Source: CAWHNT01 sp963830775 (GTDB lineage: Bacteria > Pseudomonadota > Alphaproteobacteria > Geminicoccales > Geminicoccaceae). From it: a DNA stretch of 64,000 nucleotides. The position numbers and the translations under genes were made by a program. Position 1 is the stretch's first letter. Every line of letters starts with the position of its first letter. Positions 8,844-17,403 of this stretch are shown here, piece by piece. The notes beneath the pieces are model-generated. The model had not been told where the DNA came from and did no database searches. It saw nothing but the letters and a program-made list of their open reading frames with translations. The stretch covers positions 806,001-870,000 of the forward strand of contig CAWHNT010000047.1 in NCBI GenBank assembly GCA_963830775.1, written 5' to 3'.

Positions 8844-10634
8844 CTACTCCGCCGCCTGCTCCTCCGGGCTCTCCTGCTGGCGGGTCCACATCTGGTGGTA
8901 GAGGCCGGGGCGGGCCAGGAGGTGGGCGTGGGTGCCGCGCTCGACGATGCGGCCGGCTTCGAGGACCACGATCTCGTCGGCGTCGACGACGGTGGAGAGG
9001 CGGTGGGCGATGACGAGCGTGGTGCGGCCGAGGGCGACGCGGGCGAGGTCGGCCTGGAGGGCCTGCTCGGTGCGGGTGTCGAGGGCGGACGTCGCCTCGT
9101 CGAGGACCAGGATGGGCGGGTTCTTGAGGACCACGCGGGCGATGGCGACGCGCTGCTTCTCGCCGCCGGAAAGCTTGAGGCCGCGCTCGCCGACCACGGT
9201 CTCGTAGCCCTCGGGCAGGGTTTCGATGAAGCTGTGGATCTGGGCCACTCGCGCGGCTTCCTCGATCTCCTCCCGTGAGGCGCCGGGCCGGCCATAGGCG
9301 ATGTTGGCGGCGATGGTGTCGTTGAACAGCACCGTGTCCTGCGGGACGACGCCGATGGCGCGGCGGAGCGAGGACTGGGTGACGGCGCGGACGTCCTGAC
9401 CGTCGATGACGACCGCACCGGTGCCGACCTCGTAGAAGCGGAAGAGGAGGCGGACCAGGGTCGACTTGCCCGAGCCCGAGGGGCCGACCACGGCGAGCTT
9501 GCGGCCGGCGGGGACGGCGAAGCTCACACCTTCCAGGATCTGGCGACGCGGGTCGTAGGCGAAGCGCACGTCGCGGAAGCGGATCTCGCCCTGGGGGACC
9601 TGGAGCGGCCTGGCGTCCGGCGCGTCCTGGACGTCGGACTTCAGCGAGAGGAGGTCGTGGATATTCTCGAGGTCGGTCAGGGACTGGATCAGCTCGCGGT
9701 AGAACACGCCCAGGAAGTTGAGCGGCATGTAGAGCTGGAGGACGAAGGCGTTGACCAGCACCACGTCGCCCACGGTGAGACGGCCGCGGACCACCTCCAG
9801 GGCGGCCGCGGCCATGATCGCGGTGACGCCGATGGCGATGATGGCGGCCTGGCCCGCGTTCAGGAACGAGAGCGAGGTCTGCGACTTCACCGCCGCATCC
9901 TCGTAGGCCGCCATCGCCCGGTCGAGCCGGCGGGCCTCGAAGCCCTCGTTCGCGAACGCCTTCACCATCTCGTAGTTGATGAGCCCGTCGACCGCCTGGC
10001 CGCTGAACTCGTTGTCGCGGACGTTCATCTCGCGGCGGAACTGCGAGCGCCAGTTGGTGGTGATGATGGTGAAGACGGCGTAGGCGCCGACGGTGGCGAA
10101 GGCGATCAGCGCGAAGACCGGCGGGTAGCGCCAGAGCAGGATGCCGACGACCAGCACGAACTCGAAGAGCGTCGGCCCCATGCTGAACAGCACGGTGTCG
10201 AGCAGGAAGCTCACCGACTTCACGCCGCGCTCGATGGCGCGGGCGAGCTCGCCCGTGCGCCGCTGCAGGTGGTAGGCGAGGGAGAGGTCGAAGAGATGCT
10301 CGTAGACCCGCATCGCCAGCCGTCGGCCGGCGCGCTGGCCGACCCGGGCGAAGAGGGCGTCGCAGAGCTCGTTGAAGGTGGAGGACCCGAGGCGGGCGGC
10401 CCCGTAGGCGATGAGGGCGGCGAGCGGGATGGCGGCCAGGCCGGGCTGGCTCACCTGGTCGACCACGGCCTTGAGGAAGAAGGGGATGCTGATGTTGACC
10501 AGCTTGGCCGCCACGAGGCAGGCGGCGGCCAGCGCCACGTAGAGGCGGAGGCGGGCGCTCTCGGCTGGCCAGAGATGGGGCAGGAAGAGGCGGCCCAGGT
10601 CGAGGAGGCCGGTCTTCCCCTGCGGATCGGGCAT
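8844..10634 (-). CDS. Atm1/HMT1-type ABC exporter, fused permease and ATPase
   Basis: The 596-residue protein is a half-transporter that would work as a homodimer in the inner membrane. Six membrane segments lie in residues about 25-310. The membrane domain resembles the Atm1/ABCB7 group, for example NYEMVKAFANEGFE, LNAGQAAIIAIGVTAIM and LYMPLNFLGVFYRELIQSL. The ATPase has Walker A GPSGSGKST, signature LSGGEKQRVAIA, Walker B ILVLDEATSAL and the switch histidine in LVIAHRLSTV. Family members export glutathione-linked or sulfur compounds. It begins 31 bases after the NRPS-like gene on the same strand, so it could be co-transcribed with it, though Atm1-type exporters are also common housekeeping genes. 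Confidence 0.9.
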   Translation of the reverse strand: MPDPQGKTGLLDLGRLFLPHLWPAESARLRLYVALAAACLVAAKLVNISIPFFLKAVVDQVSQPGLAAIPLAALIAYGAARLGSSTFNELCDALFARVGQRAGRRLAMRVYEHLFDLSLAYHLQRRTGELARAIERGVKSVSFLLDTVLFSMGPTLFEFVLVVGILLWRYPPVFALIAFATVGAYAVFTIITTNWRSQFRREMNVRDNEFSGQAVDGLINYEMVKAFANEGFEARRLDRAMAAYEDAAVKSQTSLSFLNAGQAAIIAIGVTAIMAAAALEVVRGRLTVGDVVLVNAFVLQLYMPLNFLGVFYRELIQSLTDLENIHDLLSLKSDVQDAPDARPLQVPQGEIRFRDVRFAYDPRRQILEGVSFAVPAGRKLAVVGPSGSGKSTLVRLLFRFYEVGTGAVVIDGQDVRAVTQSSLRRAIGVVPQDTVLFNDTIAANIAYGRPGASREEIEEAARVAQIHSFIETLPEGYETVVGERGLKLSGGEKQRVAIARVVLKNPPILVLDEATSALDTRTEQALQADLARVALGRTTLVIAHRLSTVVDADEIVVLEAGRIVERGTHAHLLARPGLYHQMWTRQQESPEEQAAE

Positions 10635-10665
10635 CGATCCTGCCGTGGGAAAGGAAACGAGCCCC

Positions 10666-13283
10666 CTAGATAGGCGGCTCAGGCGGATCGGGGTAGGGAC
10701 CGGCCGGCGGTGGCGGCCTGGTCACGGCAGCGGCGAAGGTCGTGAGGTGGTGGGTGGCGAAGGTTCGCGTGATCGCCTTCGATCGGGACCACGCGGAGAT
10801 CGTCGGCCAGTGCCGCCCAGCCCAGATCGTCGGGGAGCCCGGCAAGTCGTCGGGCGGTATCGGCGGTCCTGAAGACAGCGTCACGGGAACGGCCAGCGGT
10901 CGCGGGTGCCAGCCCAGGATCTTGGCCCGGCGGACGGCACCCAGGGTGTGGGCGGTGAGCAAGGTGTGCCGGCGGCGTGGGAGGAGGCCGCCGCGAGCCC
11001 TGCGCGGCCCTGCCCAGCGCGGGCACGCCCCGGCGCACGGACTGGTAGACCAGCTCGTGATAGCAGCGCAGTGCCAGCCGGCCGCTCCCGGCAAGGACAT
11101 CGCGCAGCACGCGGGCCAGGGATCGGGAGACCGGCCCGGGGGCGATGTCCCCCACGCCCAGGAAGGCCACCTCGCGGCCCGCTGCCGACAGCAGCCTGCG
11201 GTGGCCCAAGCGACCCGGGCACCGAAGGAGAGGCCGAGGAGAGCTATCGGGCCGTGCGGCGCCCTGAGGGGATGTGGGCGGCACAGGCTCGTCGCCAGCT
11301 CCTCGATCGTGGGCAGGCTGCGCCACTCCTCCTCCAGGGTGGGCAGCGGCATGACCTCGGCGCGGATGGCAGGCTCAAGCGCGGCGGCGAGGCGCAGCTC
11401 GACCAGGCTGGCGCCCGAGGTTCCGGGGAAGATGAAGAAGCTGCGACGACCGGTCGGCGCGGCCGGTGCGGCGAGGCGGGAGGCAAGGCCGGCGCGGGGT
11501 CATGTCGAGGGCGACGGCGTCGGCGGGTACCGGCCGGCCGAGGCGCTCCTCGAGCGCGAAGAGGAAGCGGAGGATCTCCAGCGAATCGCCGCCGGCTTCG
11601 CCGAAGGTGCGACCCGGGTCGAACGATCGTGGGCCCAGCACCTCCTCCCAGGCAGCGCGGATCGCGCGTGCCGGTCTGGTCGTCGCTCGAGATGAGAAGC
11701 TGCGGGTGCGGGCGCGGTTCGCCCGAGGCGAGCGCTGCCAGGGCCGCGAGGTCGTGCTTCAGGTTCGGGAGCGTCGGCAGCGCCGGCAGGAGCCGGATCG
11801 TGTGCGGGCGCTGGTGGGCTGGGAGAGCTTCGGCGAGGTGGGCCGCAAGGGCTGCCGGCGTCGAGCGATGGTGCCGGGGGCAGAGGCAACGAACGCAGCG
11901 AGCCTGGGGCCGGCTGGGCCGTCGCTGCGGCCGATGACGGCGGCATCGGCCACGCCCGGGGATGGCGCGCAGGGCCGCTTCCGTCTCCGCGGGCTCGACC
12001 CGGTAGCCGCGGATCTTGAGCTGGCGGTCGCGGCGGCCGACGAACTCGAGGAGGCCGTCCGGCGCGCTCGCGGCCGAGGTCGCCGGTGTGGAAGACACGG
12101 GCTGCGGGATCGGCGGGGGACGGGCGGAACGCGGTGGCGGTCAGCGCGGGCTCGTTCCAGTAGCCCAGGGCCATGTAGCGGCTGGTGACCACGATCTCGC
12201 CGGTCTCGCCGGGCCGGACCGGGGTGCCGTCCTCGGCGAGGAGGACGGAAGGGCGGTCGGGCACGGGATAGCCGACCGGCAGCAGATGGCCCTCGACCGG
12301 GGTGCGGTGGCCCAGGAACCACTGGCGGTAGATGGTGGCGTTCTCGGTCGAGCCGATGCCGACATAGAGGAGCGTGCCGGGTGCGGTGGCTTGGCGGAAA
12401 CGTGCCACGTCGCCCGTGAAATCCGGTCGCCGGCGAGGTAGACGAGGCGGACGGCGGGCGGGCAGGGTTCCTGGCCCAGTGCCTCGTGGACGGCGCGGAA
12501 GACCGGCGGCATGGCGTGCAGGATGGTGATCGTGCCATCCAGGAGGAGGCTGCGCAGCCGGCGCAGGCCCTCGCGGCGCAGGTCGACCGGGTAGAGCGCA
12601 GCACCGGTGAGGAGGGCGCCGTAGACGTCGCGGATCGCACCGTTGACCGAGGGCGAGTAGAGCTGGGTGAGGCGGTCCCCGGCGTCGAGATGGACCGAGT
12701 TCACGTACTGCATCACGTCGTGCAGCAGGCCGCGCTGGTTCTGGACGACACCCTTCGGCCGGCCGGTGCTGCCCGAGGTGTAGAGGATGTAGGCAGGGTC
12801 GTCGGCGGTGGCGGTGACGTAGAGCGGCCGGCCGGCAGGCGGCAGGTCGTCGACCAGGACGAGCGGCAGCGAAGGTGCGATCGCGCGTGCGGCTGCGGCC
12901 GTGGCACGGTCGGTGACGACCAGGCCGGGCTGGGCGTGGGCGACGATCTGGGCGTTCCGCTCCAGGGGAAAGCCGGTGTCGAGAGGCAGATAGGGGCGGC
13001 CGCAGGCGAGGGCCGCCAGCATCGCCGCGGGGAAGCGGGCGCCCATCGGCAAGGCGATCGCTGCCGGCCCGCGCTCGGACGACGCCCGCAGCTCGGCGGC
13101 GATGGCCCCGGCCAGCCGCTGCAAGGCGTCGTAGGTGAGCGGCAGCGCGCCGTCGTCGATGGCCAGCCGGTGCGGGTCGCGGGCAGCCGCCTCCAGGAAG
13201 AGGGCGGCTGCGGGTCGCTCGATATCCCCGGCGGGGAACGGCCGGAAGGGGCGGTCGGGACCGTCATGGTCGAGCGGCATCAT
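10666..13283 (-). pseudogene. NRPS-like protein, adenylation-carrier-thioesterase, with many frameshifts
   Basis: Reading piecewise in all three frames gives a roughly 870-residue enzyme. Adenylation domain: AYILYTSGSTGRPKGVV, LVYLAGDR, YVGIGSTENATIY, VFHTGDLG, GRRDRQLKIRGYRVEP, LPNLKHDLAAL. Carrier domain: FGEAGGDSLEILRFLFALEERLG, whose serine would carry phosphopantetheine. Thioesterase: FFIFPGTSG, LLGLSFGARVAWA and a late VVPIEGDHANLF with the catalytic histidine. Shifts lie near 12430, 12080, 11960, 11860, 11670, 11500, 11215 and again in the thioesterase. Some need a base removed and some a base added. No condensation domain is seen, so it would load one amino or aryl acid and release or hand it over. 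The ATG at 13283 overlaps the upstream stop (ATGA). It may be a real pseudogene or a badly sequenced gene. Confidence 0.75.
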
Positions 13284-14230
13284 GCGGCGGCTGTTCCGGC
13301 ACGGGCGGCTGCGACCCAGCGGTCGATCGTGCCGGCCGCAAGGCCCAGCGGGAGCACGCAGCCGCTGCCCAGGATGGCCGGACGGCCGCCGAGCCGGCGG
13401 CGGAGATCGTCCAGGACCGAGCCCGCCTGTGCTGCCCTGGCGGTGAGCTCGGCTGCGGGCAGGCCCAGGAGGAGCGGGTTGCCGAAGCGGCCCAGACAAT
13501 CCTCGAGGGACGGATTGTTCTCGCTCTGCTCGTAGTGCAGCCACCAGGCAGGGTCGATCGGGCCGGGCGGGAGGTGGATGCCGGAGCCGTGCAGGTGGAG
13601 CACGTTCCAGCGCAGCCCCGAGGCCGCCTCCATGCAGGCGAGATCGCCCTCCCAGCCGAAGCGGTGATAGAGGCAGGCGGGCAGGCCGCCTTCGTTCATC
13701 ACGTGACAGACGAGGAAGATGCCGTCCGCACCGGCCTGGCGTAAGTGCCGGATGGCCGCCACCGTGCGCGCGGTCAGCCGGTCGAGGGCCGGCATCACCC
13801 GCGCCGGCTCGTCCTCCAGATGGTCGCGGAGGCGGTCGGCACCTGCGAGCTGGGCTGCGATCGATACCGGGCTGAACACCGTCTGCACGACCGGCAGCGA
13901 GGCCGGCAGCACGGCGCGGACGGAGCGCACCACCGCACAGGCGCGCGCCAGGGCCGGTCTCGTCTCCGTCCGCCCCACCCGGTCCCAGTCGCCGGCGACC
14001 ACGACCGTACGGCGCTCGATCGAGCGGCGGCCCAGCCAGTCGCCGCGCCATGCATCTTCCAGACCCTCGTCGCTGGCCTGCCAGGTGCCGGCGGGTGTCA
14101 CCTTGACCAGGTCGAGCCCGTGGCTGGCCTGGAAAGCCACCGTGGCGGCGGCCAGCCCCTCGACGGTCTGGTCGACCCTCGGATGATGCCGCCAGAAGGC
14201 GACGGCCCAGCGCCGCCCCTGCTCGATCAT
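13280..14230 (-). CDS. Uroporphyrinogen decarboxylase family protein (not HemE)
   Basis: The 316-residue protein belongs to the URO-D/MtaA fold. Signs are LPVVQTVFSPVSIAAQLAG, DGIFLVCHVMNEGG and LRWNVLHLHGSGIHL. It lacks the N-terminal arginine-rich substrate loop of HemE (R-P-x-W-x-M-R-Q-A-G-R), so it is unlikely to decarboxylate uroporphyrinogen. Relatives include corrinoid-dependent methyltransferases, and several have no known reaction. The ATG at 14230 has GGAG seven bases upstream. Its stop overlaps the start of the NRPS-like gene by four bases, so the two are translationally coupled and probably act on one pathway. Confidence 0.75.
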   Translation of the reverse strand: MIEQGRRWAVAFWRHHPRVDQTVEGLAAATVAFQASHGLDLVKVTPAGTWQASDEGLEDAWRGDWLGRRSIERRTVVVAGDWDRVGRTETRPALARACAVVRSVRAVLPASLPVVQTVFSPVSIAAQLAGADRLRDHLEDEPARVMPALDRLTARTVAAIRHLRQAGADGIFLVCHVMNEGGLPACLYHRFGWEGDLACMEAASGLRWNVLHLHGSGIHLPPGPIDPAWWLHYEQSENNPSLEDCLGRFGNPLLLGLPAAELTARAAQAGSVLDDLRRRLGGRPAILGSGCVLPLGLAAGTIDRWVAAARAGTAAA

Positions 14231-14371
14231 GCGCGCGCTCCACAACCGACCTAGCGTTCTGCGCGTATACCGCTAAGCAAACTCAACTCAAAGATGCTTT
14301 GCCGGTTGCGTTGTCGCCTTTCGGCATCCATGCGAAGCTGCCGGCTGCAAGGGCGGGAGGCGGTTTCCGGG

Positions 14372-16003
14372 ATGGCCGGCGATCTGGGCGAGTTCGACTA
14401 TGTGATCGTAGGCGCCGGCACGGCCGGCTGCGTGCTGGCGAACCGGCTCTCGGCGGACCCGAGCCGGCGGGTGCTGCTGCTGGAGGCCGGCGGGCACGAC
14501 CGGCAGGTCTGGATCCACATCCCGGTCGGCTATCTCTACACCCACGGCAAGCCCAGCACCGACTGGTGCTTCCGGACCGAGCCGGAGCCCGGCCTCAACG
14601 GCCGCGTGCTCAACTACCCGCGCGGCAAGGTGCTGGGCGGCTGCTCGGCGATCAACGGCATGATCTACATGCGCGGGCAGGCGGCCGACTACGACCACTG
14701 GCGCCAGCTCGGCAATCAGGGCTGGTCGTGGGACGACGTGCTGCCCTACTTCCTGCGCTCGGAGGACCACTTCGAAGGGCCCGGCCCCTTCCACGGCAGC
14801 GGCGGCGAGTGGCGGGTGGACCGGCAGCGTCTGTCCTGGGCGCTGCTCGACGCCTTCCAGGAGGCCGCCGCCGAGTGCGGCATCCCGAAGACGGACGACT
14901 TCAACCGCGGCGACAATGAGGGCTGCGGCTACTTCCAGGTGAACCAGCGCCGCGGCATCCGCTGGACCACGGCCAAGGCCTTCCTGCGCCCGGCGCGTGG
15001 CCGCCCCAACCTAGCCGTGGTCACGCGGGCGCATGTCACCGGCCTGGAGCTGAGCGGCCGCCGCTGCACGGGTGTCTCCTTCCTCGAAGGCTGGGCGCCC
15101 AAGCGGGTGCGCGTGCGCCGCGAGGTGATCCTGGCGGCAGGGGCGATCGGCTCGCCGCACCTCCTGATGCTGGCGGGGATCGGCCCGGCCGGGCACCTCA
15201 AGGAGCATGGGATCGAGGTCCGGCACGAGCTGCCGGGCGTCGGCCGGAACCTGCAGGACCATCTCCAGCTGCGCCTCGTCTACAAGGTCCACGGCGTGCC
15301 GACCCTGAACGAGCGTGCCGGCCGCCTCTTCGGGCGCGGGGCGATGGCGTTCGAGTATGCGCTCTACCGCACCGGGCCCTTGAGCATGGCGCCCTCGCAG
15401 CTGGGTGCCTTCGCCAGGAGCGATCCCAGCTACGCCACGCCGAATCTCGAGTACCACGTCCAGCCGCTCTCGCTGGACCGGTTCGGCGAGCCCCTGCACC
15501 CGTTCCCGGCCTTCACGGCCTCGGTCTGCAACCTGCGCCCGACCAGCCGGGGCGAGGTGGCGCTCCGGACCGGCCACCCGACCTCGCCGCCGGCGATCCG
15601 GCCCGGCTATCTGGCGACCGAGGAGGACCGCCGCGTGGCGGTCGATTCCATCCGCCTCACCCGCCGCATCGCTGCGGCACCGGCCCTGGCCCGCTACGCG
15701 CCCGAGGAATACCGGCCCGGCGCCCAGGCGCAGACGGACGCCGATCTCGCCCATGCCGCGGGCGAGATCGGGACCACCATCTTCCACCCCGTGGGCACCT
15801 GCCGGATGGGGCCGGAGGGCGATGCCACGGCCGTGGTCGACCCGCACTTGCGCGTGCGCGGGATCCTGGGCCTGCGCGTCGCCGACGCCTCGATCATGCC
15901 CACCATCACCTCGGGCAACACCAACGCGCCCACGATCATGATCGCCGAGAAGGCGGCGGACATGATCGTGGAGGACGCAAGGGCTCTCGCCCGCGCGGCC
16001 TGA
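14372..16003 (+). CDS. GMC family FAD-dependent oxidoreductase (choline/alcohol dehydrogenase type)
   Basis: The 543-residue enzyme has the FAD-binding start DYVIVGAGTAGCVLANRLS and the acidic end of the second strand LLLEAGG. The two GMC signatures follow: PRGKVLGGCSAINGMIYMRG and GAIGSPHLLMLAGIGPAGHL. The C-terminal active site has TIFHPVGTCRMG with its histidine, and VADASIMPTITSGNTNAPTIMIAEKAAD. Substrates in the family are primary alcohols such as choline; the exact one is unknown. The ATG at 14372 gives the normal short N-terminus. It is divergent from the URO-D-like gene, with about 140 bases between them. Confidence 0.88.
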   Translation: MAGDLGEFDYVIVGAGTAGCVLANRLSADPSRRVLLLEAGGHDRQVWIHIPVGYLYTHGKPSTDWCFRTEPEPGLNGRVLNYPRGKVLGGCSAINGMIYMRGQAADYDHWRQLGNQGWSWDDVLPYFLRSEDHFEGPGPFHGSGGEWRVDRQRLSWALLDAFQEAAAECGIPKTDDFNRGDNEGCGYFQVNQRRGIRWTTAKAFLRPARGRPNLAVVTRAHVTGLELSGRRCTGVSFLEGWAPKRVRVRREVILAAGAIGSPHLLMLAGIGPAGHLKEHGIEVRHELPGVGRNLQDHLQLRLVYKVHGVPTLNERAGRLFGRGAMAFEYALYRTGPLSMAPSQLGAFARSDPSYATPNLEYHVQPLSLDRFGEPLHPFPAFTASVCNLRPTSRGEVALRTGHPTSPPAIRPGYLATEEDRRVAVDSIRLTRRIAAAPALARYAPEEYRPGAQAQTDADLAHAAGEIGTTIFHPVGTCRMGPEGDATAVVDPHLRVRGILGLRVADASIMPTITSGNTNAPTIMIAEKAADMIVEDARALARAA

Positions 16004-16048
16004 GGAGCCTTGCATCGGTTGGCCGGCGCACTCGCCTCGCGGTAGTGC

Positions 16049-16075
16049 GGAACTAGGCTTCCTCCCTGGCGGTTT
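16049..16075 (+). promoter_or_regulatory. Possible EcfG-type promoter (GGAAC-N17-GGTTT)
   Basis: GGAAC at 16049-16053 and GGTTT at 16071-16075 are 17 bases apart, close to the alphaproteobacterial general stress sigma factor consensus GGAAC-N16/17-CGTT. It lies about 55 bases before the receiver gene. The first base of the -10 element deviates, so this is only a candidate. Confidence 0.3.
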
Positions 16076-16128
16076 GAGGGCGGACATCCGGGTGGCACCC
16101 GGCTGGGCCGCTTCTTTTGGGGAACGAT

Positions 16129-16515
16129 GTGCTACCCGGCCCTACTCGGGAACCGATCACCGGCAGCTTCCTGGTCCTTGTCGTCGAGGACGAGGCACTG
16201 CTGGCGCTCGATCTCGAGCTGACGATCCTGCGCCAAGGCTGGCGCGTGCTGGGGCCTGCCGGCACGGTCGAGGAGGCGCTCGAGCTCTTGAAGGTGGAGA
16301 CGCCGGACGTGGCCCTCCTGGACGTGAACCTGCGCGGGACGATGGTCACCCCGGTGGCCGAGGAACTGCGGGCGCTCGGCGTGCCGTTCGTGCTGGCCAG
16401 CGCCTACGAGCGGCCCGAGGCCGCGGCACCTGCCCTGGCCGGCGTGCCGAACCTCGGCAAGCCCACCAACGAGCGCCGGCTCCTGGCGACCCTGCGGAAC
16501 GCCCTGCGCGCCTGA
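16129..16515 (+). CDS. Single-domain response regulator (receiver only)
   Basis: The 128-residue protein is one receiver domain with no output domain. The acidic pocket is LVVEDEALLALDLE, the phospho-acceptor aspartate is in DVALLDVNLRG, the conserved serine is in FVLASAYERPE, and the lysine is in LGKPTNERRL. The GTG at 16129 is behind GGGGA with five bases of spacing; an in-frame TTG at 16117 is less well placed. Such receivers often work with HWE kinases or as phosphate sinks. A partner kinase is not adjacent, although an HWE-containing kinase is encoded 7 kb away. Confidence 0.85.
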   Translation: MLPGPTREPITGSFLVLVVEDEALLALDLELTILRQGWRVLGPAGTVEEALELLKVETPDVALLDVNLRGTMVTPVAEELRALGVPFVLASAYERPEAAAPALAGVPNLGKPTNERRLLATLRNALRA

Positions 16516-16582
16516 CCCCCAGCCCGGATCGGAGAAGGCACCAGACGTTCTCCGTTCCTTGACTCTGCGCGGCTCTCACCTA

Positions 16583-16597
16583 GAACAAAACGTGAAC
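16583..16597 (+). promoter_or_regulatory. LexA (SOS) box upstream of imuA
   Basis: The direct repeat GAAC-N7-GAAC (16583-16586 and 16594-16597) matches the alphaproteobacterial LexA operator exactly. It ends 20 bases before the imuA ATG, where a bound repressor would block transcription. It predicts damage-induced expression of imuA-imuB. Confidence 0.85.
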
Positions 16598-16617
16598 ATT
16601 AAAGGCGCGCAACGACC

Positions 16618-17403
16618 ATGCTCCAGCCTCCGCTGCCGCAGGAACGACGGATCGTGCTGGAAGCGCTGCGGCGGCAGGTGGCGGCCATCGACGGCACGAT
16701 GATGGCCGGGGGCGAGGGCGTGGGCGCTCTTCTGCCCAATACCGATGCCGATACCCGGGCCGAGGCCGGCGGCCTGCGCCTGCATCGCCTGCTCAGGCAC
16801 GGCCTGCACCGGATCGAGGCCGCCTACCCGGACCGGCCTGCGGCGGCCGGGTTCTCGCTGGCCCTGCTCCCGCAGCTGAAGGGTCGGGCCGTGCTCTGGG
16901 TCTTCCCCGCTTTGGTCGAGCGGGAGTGGGGCCGCCCGTTCGGGCCCGGGCTCATGCGGCTGGGATGGAACCCGGGCAGCTTCGTCTTCGTCCGCACCCG
17001 GTGCCCGCAGGAGGTGCCCTGGGCCCTGGAGGAGGGTGTGCGCTCGGGTGCCATCGCCGCCGCCGTGGGCGAGGCCAGCCTCGGCTTCGCGGCCCAGCGC
17101 CGCCTGGCCCTCCTGGCGGCCGAGCATGGCACCCTCGTCCTTCTGGTCACCGGCGAGGACGAGAAGGCGCGGGGCAGCCCTGTCGCCGCCCGCTGGCGGG
17201 TCAGCGCCGGGGCGTCGGCGGGCGATCCCTTCGATCCCACGGCACCGGGCCTGCCGCGCTGGCAGGTCGACCTCCTGCGCTGCCGTACAGGACCACCCGG
17301 AAGCTGGATGGTGGAGTGGGACCGTGCGACGGGTTCTCTGCGTCTGGCTGCCGGAATGGCCCCTGGAACGGCTGCGGCGGACGGGCTCCGTGCCGTGGGA
17401 TGA
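16618..17403 (+). CDS. imuA: ImuA-like mutasome protein
   Basis: This 261-residue protein is the first gene of the SOS mutagenesis cassette. ImuA proteins are RecA-like accessory factors for the translesion polymerase complex of ImuB and DnaE2. Recognisable parts are the central VLWVFPALVEREWGRP strand, PQEVPWALEEGVRSGAIAAAVGEA, and LRCRTGPPGSWMVEWD near the C-terminus. No intact Walker A motif is visible, as is usual for the family. A LexA box lies just upstream. Its last 80 bases overlap the start of imuB, which indicates coupled expression. Confidence 0.85.
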   Translation: MLQPPLPQERRIVLEALRRQVAAIDGTMMAGGEGVGALLPNTDADTRAEAGGLRLHRLLRHGLHRIEAAYPDRPAAAGFSLALLPQLKGRAVLWVFPALVEREWGRPFGPGLMRLGWNPGSFVFVRTRCPQEVPWALEEGVRSGAIAAAVGEASLGFAAQRRLALLAAEHGTLVLLVTGEDEKARGSPVAARWRVSAGASAGDPFDPTAPGLPRWQVDLLRCRTGPPGSWMVEWDRATGSLRLAAGMAPGTAAADGLRAVG

